This document shows, piece after piece, positions 24,222 to 37,400 of a stretch of 64,000 nt of DNA. The DNA is from Epiperipatus broadwayi. Its lineage: Eukaryota; Onychophora; Udeonychophora; Euonychophora; Peripatidae. Each line of letters starts with the position of its first letter. The first letter of the stretch is position 1. Position numbers and translations under genes: made by a program. The notes beneath the pieces are model-generated. The model saw nothing but the letters and a program-made list of their open reading frames with translations. It was not told the DNA's origin and did not search any database. Where the stretch lies: positions 622,001 to 686,000 of the forward strand of contig JAQFVV010006336.1 of the NCBI GenBank assembly GCA_028023455.1, given 5' to 3'.

Positions 24222-25228
24222 CATATCAGGGATTTAGCTCCACTTTCCACCTGCCTTGATGAGATATGCTTTTGTAGTCTGACATACAATTTTTTATGAT
24301 ATTGTTTTAAAAATAGTTCAGATAATCAAAAACATGTTTATTTGTGAATTTATTACAATTTAAGATTCTTTTTGTACAACAATTTATACAATGTTCATTA
24401 TATATCAAGAATTTAAATTATTAATAATTTATTTTAAGAGAAATACTTTATTTTTAAAAATATGTTGTATTTTTGGACAATGCAAATATACCCTAAAGCT
24501 ATTTACAAGATTAGCTTCCTACATAATCAGTGTAATTATAATGAGTATGAAAATATAATATTGCAATAAATATTAAATTTTTTAAAATATTAAAGCATAA
24601 TTTATTAGATTTAAATAAATAAATAAATATCAATTCAGAGTTTAAAAAGAAATGTCAAATAATGATTTCAGTGATTTTGGAAAATGAAAATAATCTTTGT
24701 AGAAATGATGTCATATGCAACTTTTTATTTTTATTACAAATTTATTTTTTTAATATTTTCAGAAATAAAATGTGAATATTTAGAATTTATTTCAATAGTA
24801 AAGAACAATATCCATCATATTAAGTCAAATGTTATTATTTTCTGATAAGTAATAATGGATTAATCTTAAACTTAATGTTGAATGTTTACAGAAACTGAGA
24901 AGAAAAAAAATGACAACTTGTCAGAGGGTTAATATTAGACATAATTTATTGATTCTAGTTTATACCAATTTTCATTTATCTTACATACATCTTCTATTAT
25001 TTTGAAATATATTTACAATTACACAATCATATTATATCAATCCTCAAATAATAATACAATTTTATTTTTAAGTAAAGAAATAATAAATTTTTAAGTTAAT
25101 GAATAGATAGATTTTAAAAGTAAATATTGTTTAACAATTATCACCCATGTTAGATGAGATAAAGCTTCTCACAATTCTCTCAACAAAACTCAATGCTTAC
25201 AAACATCAATATATATATATATATTAAT
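24222..25228. other. AT-rich non-coding DNA
   Basis: No gene or clear repeat seen, apart from poly-A/T runs and a short (TA)n at 25210-25222. Confidence 0.6.
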
Positions 25229-25512
25229 AATTTTTATTACTCATTCATTAGACTAGAGATTACCATACAATTAATATTTCTGTAGTGTAATTTTCACTAC
25301 AGCAACTCAAGCAAGATATGGACTGATTTCTATCTCCAACTCATGTAGAAACTGATTTCTATCTCTTTTAACATGAAATGGTGTAATCATAAACCTTTGA
25401 CCACGGATATGTATGAGCTCCAAGATTCACATTTCATACTGAACCAGCATTTATCAGTTGGGCCAGATCACAATCTCTTACACATATTTTTAAAATTGTT
25501 TAATATATATAG
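25229..25512 (+). repeat. dispersed repeat family A, copy 3 (about 284 bp)
   Basis: Aligns over its whole length with 31092-31368. Both begin AATTTTTATTA, share the TTCATTA..., CATGCAAGATA and CTCCAAGAT..CACATTTCAT words, then the ACCAGCA..TATCAGTTGG core, and end at a TATATATAG. No ORF and no clear terminal inverted repeat. Confidence 0.7.
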
Positions 25513-28500
25513 TATGACATTTGACTTTCCACAAAAGTTAAATTCCAGGGCATGTATTATGCCAAAATATCTAAAAAGAATATGTAGTTTAATTTTAGTG
25601 TAAAAAGATTTTGTTATTGCTTGGAGTCTGTGTAGTTGTAAAATAATTTTGAGAGCTTAACTTACAATATTCTAGTCTTGAATAAGTACTATTCATACCC
25701 CAAGTATTTACATTTTTAAAAGCTGATAAATTAAAATGGTAATGTATTTTAACATTTAATAGTGTTGATAAGTCATAATTTAACTTAAAATTTTCAAAAA
25801 AGCTAAAATTAACCCTAAGCTTAAAAACCAAGTTCAAAACCTATATTTAGATTTGCAAATAATTAAATTGAATTCATAATGCAAATGTTAGAATTAAATG
25901 TTTTAAATTTATTTACTTACAAGAAGTTTAATAAAGGCAATAATAATTAAAGATAGTATTTTTAAATAAACAAATGAATGTCTGAATGCATAAATGAGTA
26001 AAAGTTGTAATTTTAACATTGATTTAATTTAAAATATTATTAAATATCTAATTTTAAAAAGGTAATATAAAATTATATTCTGAGAAACTTGTGTAGCATA
26101 AATGAAAGATAAATTAAATGTGTCAAGCGTTATGAATAATATCTTTATTTTTAAAACAACATAAATTTTATTTGTAAAAGTTTATTTTGTTCTTATGTTT
26201 AAATTTATAAATAATAATTGTAATAAAACACATTTTTAATTTTATTTGTCTAGACAATATAAATGATTTATTTTTAAAAATTGAATATTAATTAATTAAA
26301 GTTTTGGTTAGTAAGCATTACTGGTGACATAAATTCAAACCAATAAAAAGGAAGTGGCATAGATTTAAATGTCAATAATGAGTGTCATTAAATGGTCACC
26401 TGACCACTGCTATAAATAGATAAAATTGATACCGGCAGACATTCTCTTTTAATTTTTTTAAAGTATAACTAAAGTTAAGTTGTCTGGGCACAATGTAACT
26501 TCAAGGAACAAAAAATCTTCATTGCAGCTAGCTTTATTGATAAATGTAGTTAATAATTATTATAGTGTTCAAACTTGACACATTTGAACTTCATGTATTT
26601 GACAGCTTTGAAGGACATTATTATTGTCACTATGACAATGTACAGACAATTATTAATTTCAACATCTATTTCATATTTAATTTTGCTGTAAAATATTGAA
26701 AACACTTAGTAGTAAAAAACAATATTATTCAAAGTGGTAAATAACTTTATCAGATATTTTTCTAAAATACTTGTTTCATATCAAATATTATTTCAAATTA
26801 ATTTACCTTGAGTAAAGAACTTTGAAGTTCATGCAATAAAAACTATTTCCCTAAGATAAGTATATTACTAGTTGTCTATAAAAATCATTTTTATACTTAC
26901 TGAAAGAAAAATATTTGACTTTATTATATTATATTGCTTAACACAATAAAATGTTGTTAATTGATCTATAACAGCATAAAAGAAGTTTCGCTTATTATGA
27001 TGATTTCCACCCAAATAAAAAAAAAAAATTTTTTTTTTGGATCCTGGGAAGATAAAACAATGGACATATTTTAAACAAATGTTTAATAAATGTTTTGAAA
27101 TATTTTAATAAATTATTTATGTCAAAAATGTAAATATTAAATTATTTCTGGAAAATAATATTTTATTTAAATTGACTTTAAATGACTTTACCTGTGATGT
27201 TATTAGTTTTATAAAAACCTGTGAACTTATTCTCTCTCTATTGATGTTGCTATGAAAATCACCACTATAGTTCAATGTGATATTTCAAAAAAGTATTTCT
27301 CCTGCATCACTAATGAATAAAATGTTTTGAAGAATTAAAACTGAAATTCTTGAATTTAATATGAAAAATATTGTATTGCAATTTAATAAATATTTACTAA
27401 ATATTTATCCATGGAAACCTGATCAATGAATGTCCATCCATATCATTTGCTAGTATAATTTATTTAAAATTTTACTTAAAGATAACTCAAAAACACTTTT
27501 GTATTTTGTTATATTTGTGCAGTGGATATCTATGCCGCCCATAGAACTTTGTTGCTAAATAGACTGTTCCTGTTTCATTTAAATTAATGATAGAAGAATA
27601 GAAGAATTTTATTATTATTTTATTTTAAAATAGTAAAGAGTTCATATTTTATTGATGACTATAACTGTGCTTATAAGGTTATTTTAAATGTATTCTATCT
27701 TGTATAGTTTTAATATGCTAATTTTAGTAATAATACTTTGGTCAATGTTTTCAGAATATCAATAAATGGTATTTGCATATTCTAATATAGGATGTTTTAT
27801 TTTTCATATGAACTATTTATATACAAAAAGGTATATTATTATGCTGATGCAGTATAGGTCAATTTATATTTTTATTAATTTTATTTCTTATTTACTGCCT
27901 AATTTTAATCAAGCTATGTTTAGAATTAATCATTATTTATTGTCTTTCACATCTATTAGTTATTGTATTTTGCTTAGAGATTTCAGCTTTGCTTTAGTAA
28001 CTCTTTATTTAAGAGTTCTTATTTTTGCCAGTAATATTAGTGATAGTAGCATGCATTTCTTTCTTATCAGTTTGCTAGATTATTTTTTAAAATTAGTAGC
28101 AATAGTCTATCTCTTTTATTGTGTTTCTGGTAAATATATTTTAAAAAGAGAATGTGGCATTGTTACTCTCTTATATTTTTGTCTTGCTAGTGTATATATT
28201 TTGTAGATTTAGCTTAGACTCTAGTTTAAAAACAATCTATTTAGTATTTTGGTCTTTGATGTGCATTCTCCATATTCCTTGACTAGTGACAAAGTCCTAA
28301 ATCATATTCTTATTGCCTTAAGTAGGTGAACCTATTTTGAGTTATATCATACATTTATTTGCCTTTTGTTAGTAATTTAGTTTGTTGTTGAACTTATTTT
28401 GAAAAGCATGCATAATATTTTACCATGACTTCCTCTTGCAATAATAAATGTTTTTATCAATGTGTTGAGGAATTCCACTCTCACCTCTTTTAGCATTCTT

Positions 28501-28860
28501 GATTTATTTAGATGTAAATTACATATTGCTAATGTATAGGTTCTGTATTTAAATAATTCATTTCAACATTTTAAATAGTACTTTAGACATAAATACATAA
28601 TATTACATCTCTTATTACTTCTTCATCACAAGATTGATAAGCTTGTATTTTAAATAATATTAAATATTCATAAAAGGGATACTACTCATGAAAAGAATAT
28701 TAACATTGTATGAATGACTTAATATATGACATCTTATTAGAATTTAAATTAACAGAAAGTTTCTTTTGACCAACCAGATTATGTTTACGAAACAAATTTA
28801 TTATTTTTCATAAAATAAGTTGTAACTTAACTCTCTAAAATAGTTTTTAAAAGAAAGTAT
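25513..28860. other. AT-rich non-coding DNA
   Basis: No supported gene. The 146-codon frame at 27766-28206 is rich in Phe, Tyr, Ile and Leu, as expected from AT-rich DNA, and matches no family I know. One candidate promoter is listed separately at 26411. A 12-A/10-T palindromic run lies near 27018-27042. Confidence 0.55.
26411..26446 (+). promoter_or_regulatory. candidate core promoter (TATA box and initiator-like site)
   Basis: TATAAATA at 26411-26418 lies in a slightly GC-richer patch (CACCTGACCACTGC before it, ACCGGCAGACATTC after it). An initiator-like ACATTCTC lies about 30 bp downstream. No ORF follows that I can link to it, so it may be chance or part of an old repeat. Confidence 0.25.
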
Positions 28861-28861
28861 A

Positions 28862-28995
28862 TTTGTAGAAGCTCTTGACCTTGCAGACCTAAAAGATATA
28901 TTTGTGTATACTCTTTCATCACACTGGACAAGCAACTTGATGATGCTATTTCTATGTAAACAAAAACAAATATAACATTTTGGGCTGGCATAGTA
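28862..28995 (-). repeat. dispersed repeat family B, minus-strand copy
   Basis: Reverse complement contains CATCATCAAGTTGCTTGTCC followed by AGTGTGATGAAAGA. The block matches 29640-29700 on the plus strand and encodes a similar short peptide (RNS.IK.LVQ.D.R.Y) in both copies. Function is unknown. Confidence 0.55.
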
Positions 28996-29094
28996 TTTTT
29001 GGTTGGCATATTTTATCGACATATATTTCTATTTCATATATTATCGATATATATTTTTATTTGACATATTTTATCGATATATTTATTTCAAAGC

Positions 29095-29440
29095 TTTTTT
29101 TATTTGGTTTTTATGTGTTATTTTTTGGATTTCATACATTTGGTGCTCTTTTTTTTTAAAAAAAACCTAACATTTACTACTTTTTATTTATTGCTTGAAA
29201 TACAGCATTTTAAAACCTCATTTGATTGATGTTTTTATTCCATTTTTATGTGTTGTTTTTTTAAAATTTGGATTTTGTTCATTTGTTGTTCTTTTTTTTT
29301 TTGAAAAAAAAAAAACCCTAACATTTAAAACAATTAAAAACGTTGACACACCTCCTTTGATTGACTTTTTCATTTAGTTTTTATTTGCTGTTTTATTTTT
29401 TTGGTTTTTTTAATTTCAGAAATGAAAAAGAGAAAGACAT
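29095..29440 (+). repeat. tandem repeat, about 130-150 bp unit, 2-3 copies
   Basis: Units share a TTTTATGTGTTNTTTTTT block, a TTTG(T/G)TG(T/C)TCTTTTTTTT run followed at once by a run of A, the word CCTAACATTTA, and CCTC(A/C)TTTGATTGA. The T-run/A-run junctions form perfect hairpins. Each unit has diverged from the others. Confidence 0.6.
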
Positions 29441-29574
29441 TAAACCATTATGCTTTTTAGTTTCTTTTGGGAGGGGCTTCCTGCATTTTTATTTTTTATT
29501 TTTGCTTTGGGATGAAAGAAAGTAAAATGAAAACATTACTGTTATATTTAGTTTGTGCTTTAATGAAGTCAAAA

Positions 29575-29722
29575 CCTAACCCTAACATGTACTGCTTATT
29601 CACCAAGTGGCCATGTAATTGGCATATTTCTGCTGCTTTGCAGAGAAACAGCACCATCAAGTGGCTTGTCCAGTATGACAAAAGAATATATATTTGTGAC
29701 ATTATTATTTGTTTGCACTAAA
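29575..29722 (+). repeat. dispersed repeat family B, plus-strand copy
   Basis: Contains CACCATCAAGTGGCTTGTCC at about 29653-29672, then AGTATGACAAAAGAATATA. It is the partner of 28862-28995 in inverted orientation, about 600 bp apart, with the tandem T/A-rich repeat between them. Confidence 0.55.
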
Positions 29723-31091
29723 TAAATATTTGTTTTTCTTATTAAAAAATTTCTTATAGTCATTTCTCCATACCATCCACTCATTAACCAAAAATCTCAA
29801 AAATGATAAAAGTATCATAAATTACTTTAAGTGTTTTGTCATAAGACATTGAAACTGACAAGAATCACTTTATAGTTATGTTTAAGTATGAGAATTACAT
29901 CTAAAAAAAATGTATTTTACTTAATAAAATTTTATAATTGCATATTATTATTTGAGATCACTTCAGCCAATTTAGTATACTTATTAAAAGATCAGCATGC
30001 TTATTTATTCTGAAACGATTTTCATAAATATTAAAGACCATATTTATTATTCCATGATAAATTTAAATTAAGAAGTGACTTGGTTCATATCTGGCAGATA
30101 TTTAGATAGATGTATTCTATAGTATTTAGAATGAATATAAAATCCCTTACCCATTCTTAATATCTGAATGTCATCCTGGATTATTATTTAACTTATTCCA
30201 AATTAAGAGATTATGTATTTTATTTAAAATTAGTAGTAATTATTATTGTAAATGTAATGAGACATTAGCTTAGGGGCAAGTGTATGCCTTACTTGATTTT
30301 CTAGGATTTTATTTTAGGTAGAATAGATTTAAAGAGACAAAAAATTTATTTAATAATTAAAATAATCATATTACTCTGAGATAGTCTTATTTATTTCATG
30401 AACTACATTATTTAAAAATTATTTTGCTGATGAAGAAATTATTTTTAAAGGATGCATTTTTGGTTGCAAAAAATTAATATAGCACTTCTTAATTTTATGA
30501 AATTAAACATAATATTTTATCTGATTATAGCAATGAGATACTTAAAAGATAAATAGAAAAGATGGTAGTGGTAGTAAATGCTGTAGAAGGATTTTAAAAT
30601 GCAATCTCAATGGCATATGCTTGCAATACCAATAATCTTTTATTTATATTAGAGTGAGTTGAAAGTTATCTTCCTTTTAAATTATTAATAATATTGCTTA
30701 ATATTTTAATAATATTTTATTGTAATTGCTTACTCCTGTGTCTCTTTCTATTGTGGGCTATGACATTTGTATTTTTACAATTACCACTGAGCTTAGTTAA
30801 TGACATCATTATTATTTTATATTATATTTTATCAAATTGTCTTCCCATTCACTATTTTTTTGGAGGTTACAATTTGACTTTCCCAATGAGTTGATTTTAT
30901 TTAGCTGAAAGTACCAATCAATTGTCTCAGATAAGCATGGAACTATATTATATTTTATTGTCTTATATTATTTTATTATCATTATATTTTTTGATTACAA
31001 TGGATAGGCAATTACTATAGTTTAATTAATAAGCATCAAACTTCCTGCCTTCATAATTTTGACACAAACTCTTTAATGGAAGTATATAATG
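29723..31091. other. AT-rich non-coding DNA
   Basis: Nothing recognisable. Confidence 0.6.
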
Positions 31092-31368
31092 AATTTTTAT
31101 TAGTCATTCATTAACTTAAAGATTATTCACTTAATGAATCATATTTCCATAATGTAAATTTGCACTACACTACTTCCATGCAAGATAGGAATTAATTTCT
31201 ATCCACTTTTAACATCTTCTGGAAGAGTGTAATAATAAATATATGACCAAAACCTGTGAAAAAGATCTACGATCTCCAAGATACACATTTCATGCTGAAC
31301 CAGCACTTATCAGTTGGCTCAGATCAAAATCTTTTATACATACCCTTATCACTGTTCTGTATATATAG
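31092..31368 (+). repeat. dispersed repeat family A, copy 4 (about 277 bp)
   Basis: Full-length partner of copy 3. It has the least damaged core, CATGCTGAACCAGCACTTAT at about 31290, followed by CAGTTGGCTCAGATC. See copy 3 for the shared blocks. Confidence 0.7.
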
Positions 31369-32178
31369 ATATTCAATTACTATAGTTTAATTGATGTATC
31401 ATATGTCTTTTTCACATGTCTTTGGTCATATGTTTATGATCACACCCAAAAGTGTCAAAAATGCATATATATATATATGGGCTTTAATATATAAATATTT
31501 ATAATTTTAATGAGATTTTCCATATATTTTTTTTAGATAAATCAGATATGATGTACCAAGCAAAGAACGACTCAATGATATTGTAATACTGAATATCTTG
31601 TTAAAAGAGATAAAATTACAACATTTAGGAGCACGAGCACACACATATGTTATGTAATTAAATTTATGAATGTTTAAAGTAAACATATATATTTTAAAAT
31701 GTAAACGATAATTATTGTGATTTTAAGTTATCTAATAATTTTTTTTATTGAAAAGTGAAACAGAAATGATCAGAGTAAATTGGTAATAATTATTTTCATG
31801 CAAAGTTTTCAAAACCATTGGAAAGTGGCACCAATATAACACAGTACACATAAAACAATTATTTACTTAATAGAAATGAATTATTATTTTTTACTTTTTT
31901 TTTAAATTTAAAAAAGATACTTATTCATTTAGATTTCTTTTTATTCTTATTGTCATGTAAAATTTGCGTATAAATATATCTATTAGATTGATCTTCATTC
32001 TTGAGTCTTTCATTTTACCACAGCATATGAGAATAAAAATTTTGCTAAGTTTTATTTCTATTTATAATATAGTAGTTTTATATTACATTAAACTGAAATT
32101 TTAGGACTATAAGTATTAGTAAAAATATTTTAAGCTTAATGTTTGCCTGAAGGATTTTTGATAATGTTATTCTAGAGG

Positions 32179-32569
32179 TGATAATATGTCAGACTATTTC
32201 CATCATTATCATTAAATGGTGAATGTCTAGAAAATTTTAAACTTTATTTAAACTTTTCCAAATACCAACAACTGTTAATAATAACGCACAAGTTACCAGA
32301 TAGCACAGGTTAGTAGACAACACAGGATAGTAGATTACACAATGTTTCAAGTGGTATTAGTCTCTTCTCTTTTTCAAGTCACTGTCCAGGCTGAAGAGGA
32401 ACAAAGAATAATACTACTTGAAACATGTAATATATTAACCTGTGTTATCTAGAAATGTGTGTGTTATTATTAACAGTTGTTTCTATTTGGAAAAGTTTAA
32501 ATAAAATTGAAAATTTTCTAGACATTCAACATTTAATGATAGATGATGAAAATAATTCAACATTATCAC
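32179..32569. mobile_element. palindromic MITE-like element (391 bp)
   Basis: Long inverted repeat. The left arm holds GAATGTCTAGAAAATTTT near 32222 and AAACTTTTCCAAATA near 32250; the right arm holds the reverse complements near 32485-32530. The arms align for about 170 bp, including the ACAACTGTTAATAATAAC block and a TTTCAAGT(G/A)GTATTA block near the centre (about 32375). No ORF. It is a typical non-autonomous foldback element. Target duplications were not identified. Confidence 0.7.
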
Positions 32570-34162
32570 ATTATTAGCTTAAATTTATTTGTAAAATTGA
32601 AAATTTCACATGTAGCCTTGATAAAACTATATTATTTTCAATTCTTGTTTTTTATAAATAGAATGATTCAGATAAATAATTTACAATTTATTTGACCAAA
32701 TTTTTAAATATCTTTTATCATGAAACAATAAAACATTATTACTTTCTTATAATAAAATTATTTAAACAACAAAAAAATATATTTTCATTTAAAAAGTTTC
32801 TATTGTTCCTATTATTAAATATAAATAAACAATCAACTTATTGCTTAGGGGTTTAGAAGAAATTGTTCACTGAAAGTGAAAGAAATGAACTGCAACCATG
32901 TCAGCTTAAATTTTAGACTTTTCCACTTTACCACTGCATTATTTTGCTAAAAAGCCAATTTAATTATTGAATTTATATTAATTAAATAAAATGATATTAG
33001 TCAAAAAACAATTTTATATGGTTATTATTTTTATTTAGTAATAATGTGTTATTAAGTACAAAACATATTAGTATCGTCAAAATTTATTATTAAAGTATTA
33101 TGTTTTATCATTCTCAAAAATAAAATAATATAAACAAATAATTACAATAATAAAGAATTTACATACAATATTTAATTATGAACAAAAATAACAATAAATA
33201 TCTTTGTACTACAATATTATACATTTAATCAAATGAAATATAAAGTAAAATTTTTTACTTATAAAATGAGATTGATATTTTTTCTGTCTTATTATTTAAT
33301 TTAAATTAATCATTTGAAAATGTGCATGTCTGAAAGAGAGTCACATTTTGGGTTAAAATATTGTATAATTAATTTCCATATATAATATTGAACTTATGAA
33401 GGTTTTGACATTGGCATTCAAAATACCTGAATGAATTTCTGATTTTGTAGGATGAAGTAAGGATTGCATCATTGGTAGTGGTAAATGGACTTTTTTGAAT
33501 GTATTGGAATTGGGGTGGTCCAAAATGTAGATTTAATTATAAGCTACACATATTAAATGAATGGATTATACCAGATGGTTTAATGTATTAAATCATACAA
33601 GTTAATACATCTATTCAACATGTGTAGCTAAATATTCATGGACTGCAATTTTTGACCCTCTCTTCTAATACTCAAAAATTTATATGTCTTTCATGATAGC
33701 AAACCATTTATTTATTAATGAATGAATTAAGAATTAATTTATATCTATTAGGACATTATATAAATGCCTATGCATTTTATTAGTATTATTATTGTATTTA
33801 AGTTAAGCACATTATTTGCACTACAAAATGATTTAATTATAAAAGATTAAATAATAAACAAGTTTATGGTGTTTTTTAATGGATTATGTCCAAATGTAAT
33901 GGTAAATTAATTATTTATGTTGATTTTTATTTATTTATTTTTAAATACCAAATTTTTTATTAAACAAAAATTATTAAACATCAGAATTAGCTTAAAATAT
34001 TTCTACTTATTCTATTTTAAAAGATTAAATGCAAAAATCATCAATTTTATATATTTTAACTTTGAATTAGTGTATATAATTCAAAATCAAAAAACAACAA
34101 CAAACTCCATGGTCTTCCTTTTTAAGGCATCTGGTAATCTTCAACTGAAATCTAGGTTTTTA
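32570..34162. other. AT-rich non-coding DNA
   Basis: No supported gene. It contains the small hairpin at 33542-33629, which is listed separately. Confidence 0.6.
33542..33629. repeat. 88-bp hairpin
   Basis: AGCTACACAT at 33542 pairs with ATGTGTAGCT ending at 33629. The arms remain complementary with a few mismatches for about 30 bp. It could be a very small MITE or a palindromic decay product. Confidence 0.55.
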
Positions 34163-34400
34163 ATTTAATGTGATGTGATGCATTGTGACTTTTCCTTATA
34201 TGAAGTCAGGAATCTTTTAGCCACTATGCCCAGAGAAACTGGTTAACTACTTTACCTTTCCTATCCATGCTCTGCCCTAAGTTTTCCCATATTCATCTCT
34301 ATCCTGCTTTTTGTCAACTCCATAGCCTTTATATCTAAATCCCCTTATCTTTTCCCAAATCCAGCATAAAAAACAATAACCCATTTTCTGTATAATAACA
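34163..34400 (-). pseudogene. LINE family C, 3' end, second copy
   Basis: The reverse complement aligns with about 23971-24221. It shares CAGAAA(G/A)TGGGTTATTG, GATATAAAGGC(C/T)ATGGAGTTGAC, TTTCTCTGGGCATAGT and the CATCACATCACAT terminus. About 24 bp present in the first copy are absent here. It carries only the last codons of the ORF plus the 3' UTR, as expected from 5' truncation. Confidence 0.75.
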
Positions 34401-37400
34401 AACATGAATTATATTGGTGCATAAATATATGAATGTTGATTAAGTATATATTTATAATCATGATAAACAATACAAATGATATCCTTCATTTCCTGGATGC
34501 AAATAATTTCCAAATGGGAGTTCTATGCTGCTTTTTGATGATGTTTTATTTTGCTAAGTACAATTGCAAATCATATTTAAGTGAAGAGAGATTAGATAAA
34601 GTGTAAAAAACAACAGCAGTTTTATATTTTTGGATACTGTAAATTTAGAAAATGAAGATATAATTGAATTGAAAAGTGGACATGCATTTGTTATAAAGTT
34701 ACAAATATTGAAAGCATGAGTAATATAGAAGTCACTATAATCTTAAAAAATGGACAAACAACAATGAAGATTGAAGAGAGATGCAAAATTAGTTATTCTA
34801 TTTAAAGGGGGGAAATTTTTTTATTTTCATGTTCTGTCTCTTTTTTCCAAAAAATATTGGAATATTATTAAAAAAAATTTAATTCTCTAAATACTTTTTG
34901 TTGTTTTTATATTAATTTTTTATTTTGATTTGATAATTGTCTGATATTTTTTTCTATTTAAAGAGTTTTCTTATTTACACTTATGATTCAATAGTAAAGT
35001 TGTTCTCATATAAAGGCTTTGGCTGATGAAGAAACGGAATTGACTTAAATTAAATATATATTATTTTTGGTATACAGTAAACATTACAGAATGACAAACA
35101 AAATTGCCAATATTAATTTTTTAAAATTAGATTCTTTTAAAAATGATGTGGAGAAAATATTTTTAAATAAAATATTAATATTTTTAAAAATAAATTAAAT
35201 TTTCACATAAATGGAAATTCCAGCGAAGTGATCAACTCTACTTAACCCGTGATGCAGTTTTATGAATAAACATCTTTAATATTGATTTAAAGACGAGAAT
35301 TAACAAAATGCTGCTCTTTTTTCCTTAATCAATATATTAATTTATGAATTTACAAATAAATTATCTAAAATATCTGATGTCTTAAAGTTTCTTACTAGTT
35401 ATACAATTTTTAGATACATTTTTGACTTAATCCAAGATAGCAAACATTAGCTGGCAACAACAACTAATGCAAAATCGATACTATTTTTGAAATTAAATGA
35501 CAGACACATCAAGATATATGCTAAAATTATTTTGGCCTTACAAATAGAGATTGAGTAAAGTGAATTTAAACGCACTAAACCACTAATTATTTATACCACT
35601 CTACCAAAAAAAAAAAAAAAAACAGATATAAAAATTAAAACCAATTTTTAATAATACAAAATATTTTATCCTATTTTCTTATAATTATTTGGCCTGTGAA
35701 TTTTTAAAATAGTTTAACAATTAATAAAATATCATAAAACAGTCTACAGTAATTTCAATCATGAGAAAGATTTACCACAAGCTTTATCCAAGTTCTTCAA
35801 TTTTCACTGTATCCATAGATTTGGGTCACAGTAAGGATTTGCTCATATTTACATAGATCTGTAGCTGATAAATACTATTTATAAAACAGATGAGAACAGT
35901 TATCATGAGGAGTTGTTCTGAATCTGGTGATTTAAATTGCACTGATGAAGATCTAATTTAGCTGGCTTCACAGTTGAATCTGGATAAATAAATTTGTATA
36001 TAAAAATTCCATGTTTTAAACTATAATTTTTTGACTATAAAATCTTGGCAAACCATAAAAAAAAGAGATATTGAGATAAGACTTAATGCTAAAGCTGTGT
36101 TTGGACTTATTGGCAAGACAAAACTGCTTATATCTGGTGAAGAAATATGTGGAAAAAAAACAGGGAATCAATAAATCAAGGAACAGGCATAAGAATACCA
36201 GCAATATTTTTCATAGTAATACATAGTTGAAAATCTCTAACATTATGGGAACTTGGCCCAACATTCACAAGTAGAATGTGCTACAGCTAAGCAATTACTA
36301 GTGATAGCTAGCTTTACAAGCAAGTTATTCTTAGAAGTTTATTTTCACCTAATCTTAGCTACTTTAGAAAAGAAACTTAGGCTATGATTCAAGAATACTT
36401 CTAAATAGCATGAAGTAGAATTGAGCTTTACTCTTGAAAAAAAAAAAAACGATCTTTAAATTATTGATTTTTTTTTCTTTCAGGAAAAGATACTTTTCAA
36501 GAAGTCAAAGTAATATTATCTGCATAAATAATTTTTCAGTATTTTGATTGGGGAAAATCATTGATGAATATATTAAATAAATTGAGTGAAAGAAAAACAA
36601 TTATTTACTATTATTATCATTTAATGTGTTAAGGAAACTATTGATTTTCTTGCATTTAAAAATTTTACAAACTTTTAGAAGAACATTTTTTCAAACACAA
36701 ATATATACTGAGATTAGATCAATAAATATGATGCCAGTTTTTAATTTATTTCAAAACCTTTTCAATATAAGTTGCTAAAGATAAAACTTGTTCAGACTAG
36801 CTTCTTCCAGGCCTAAACATAGCTTGTTTTATAAGTAGATGACTTTTAAATATTAGCAAAATTTTTATTAATATATTTTTTCAAAAAGTTTGTAAGCAAA
36901 CACATAATAATAGTACTGAGTGATAATTTTTTAAATGATTTGTTTTAAAACTACTATAGTTTTGATTTTATAACATATTTTTAGAATAGTTTCTTTTATG
37001 AATAATGTTACTGAATTTGGCTTGAAAGAGAAACTTGCAATTCCATTCTAATTATGATTTTTTTATTCTATCAATTTTAGATTTAGATATCTGATATATA
37101 TGATCAGAAAGTTCATTAGTAGTAACAGTAAAAGTTCTTTTAGAAGTAGTTTTATATTCACTATACATTATGATTATATCTTATAAAGTTTTACTTCATT
37201 AAGATTTTATTTCACTTCACTTTTCTGCCATCATCCAATGATTTTATAAGTTTATCAGAAATTTGCAGATCATTGGTAGACAAAAATGGGCTAAAAGAAT
37301 ATTTCTAGTTTTATTCAAATCTGAAATAACTTACTTTTAATATGCTTGAGGATTGTATTTCTGGCAGATGCTATGAGTTTGCTAAATCTATCACAACAAA

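Noticed and set aside
27766-28206. A 146-codon membrane-protein-like ORF
   Set aside because: Hydrophobic composition follows from AT-rich codons (TTT, ATT, TAT, TTA). There is no motif, no repeat partner and no context.
29570-29590. ACCTAACCCTAAC as telomere-like sequence
   Set aside because: Only two units occur, without a tandem array.
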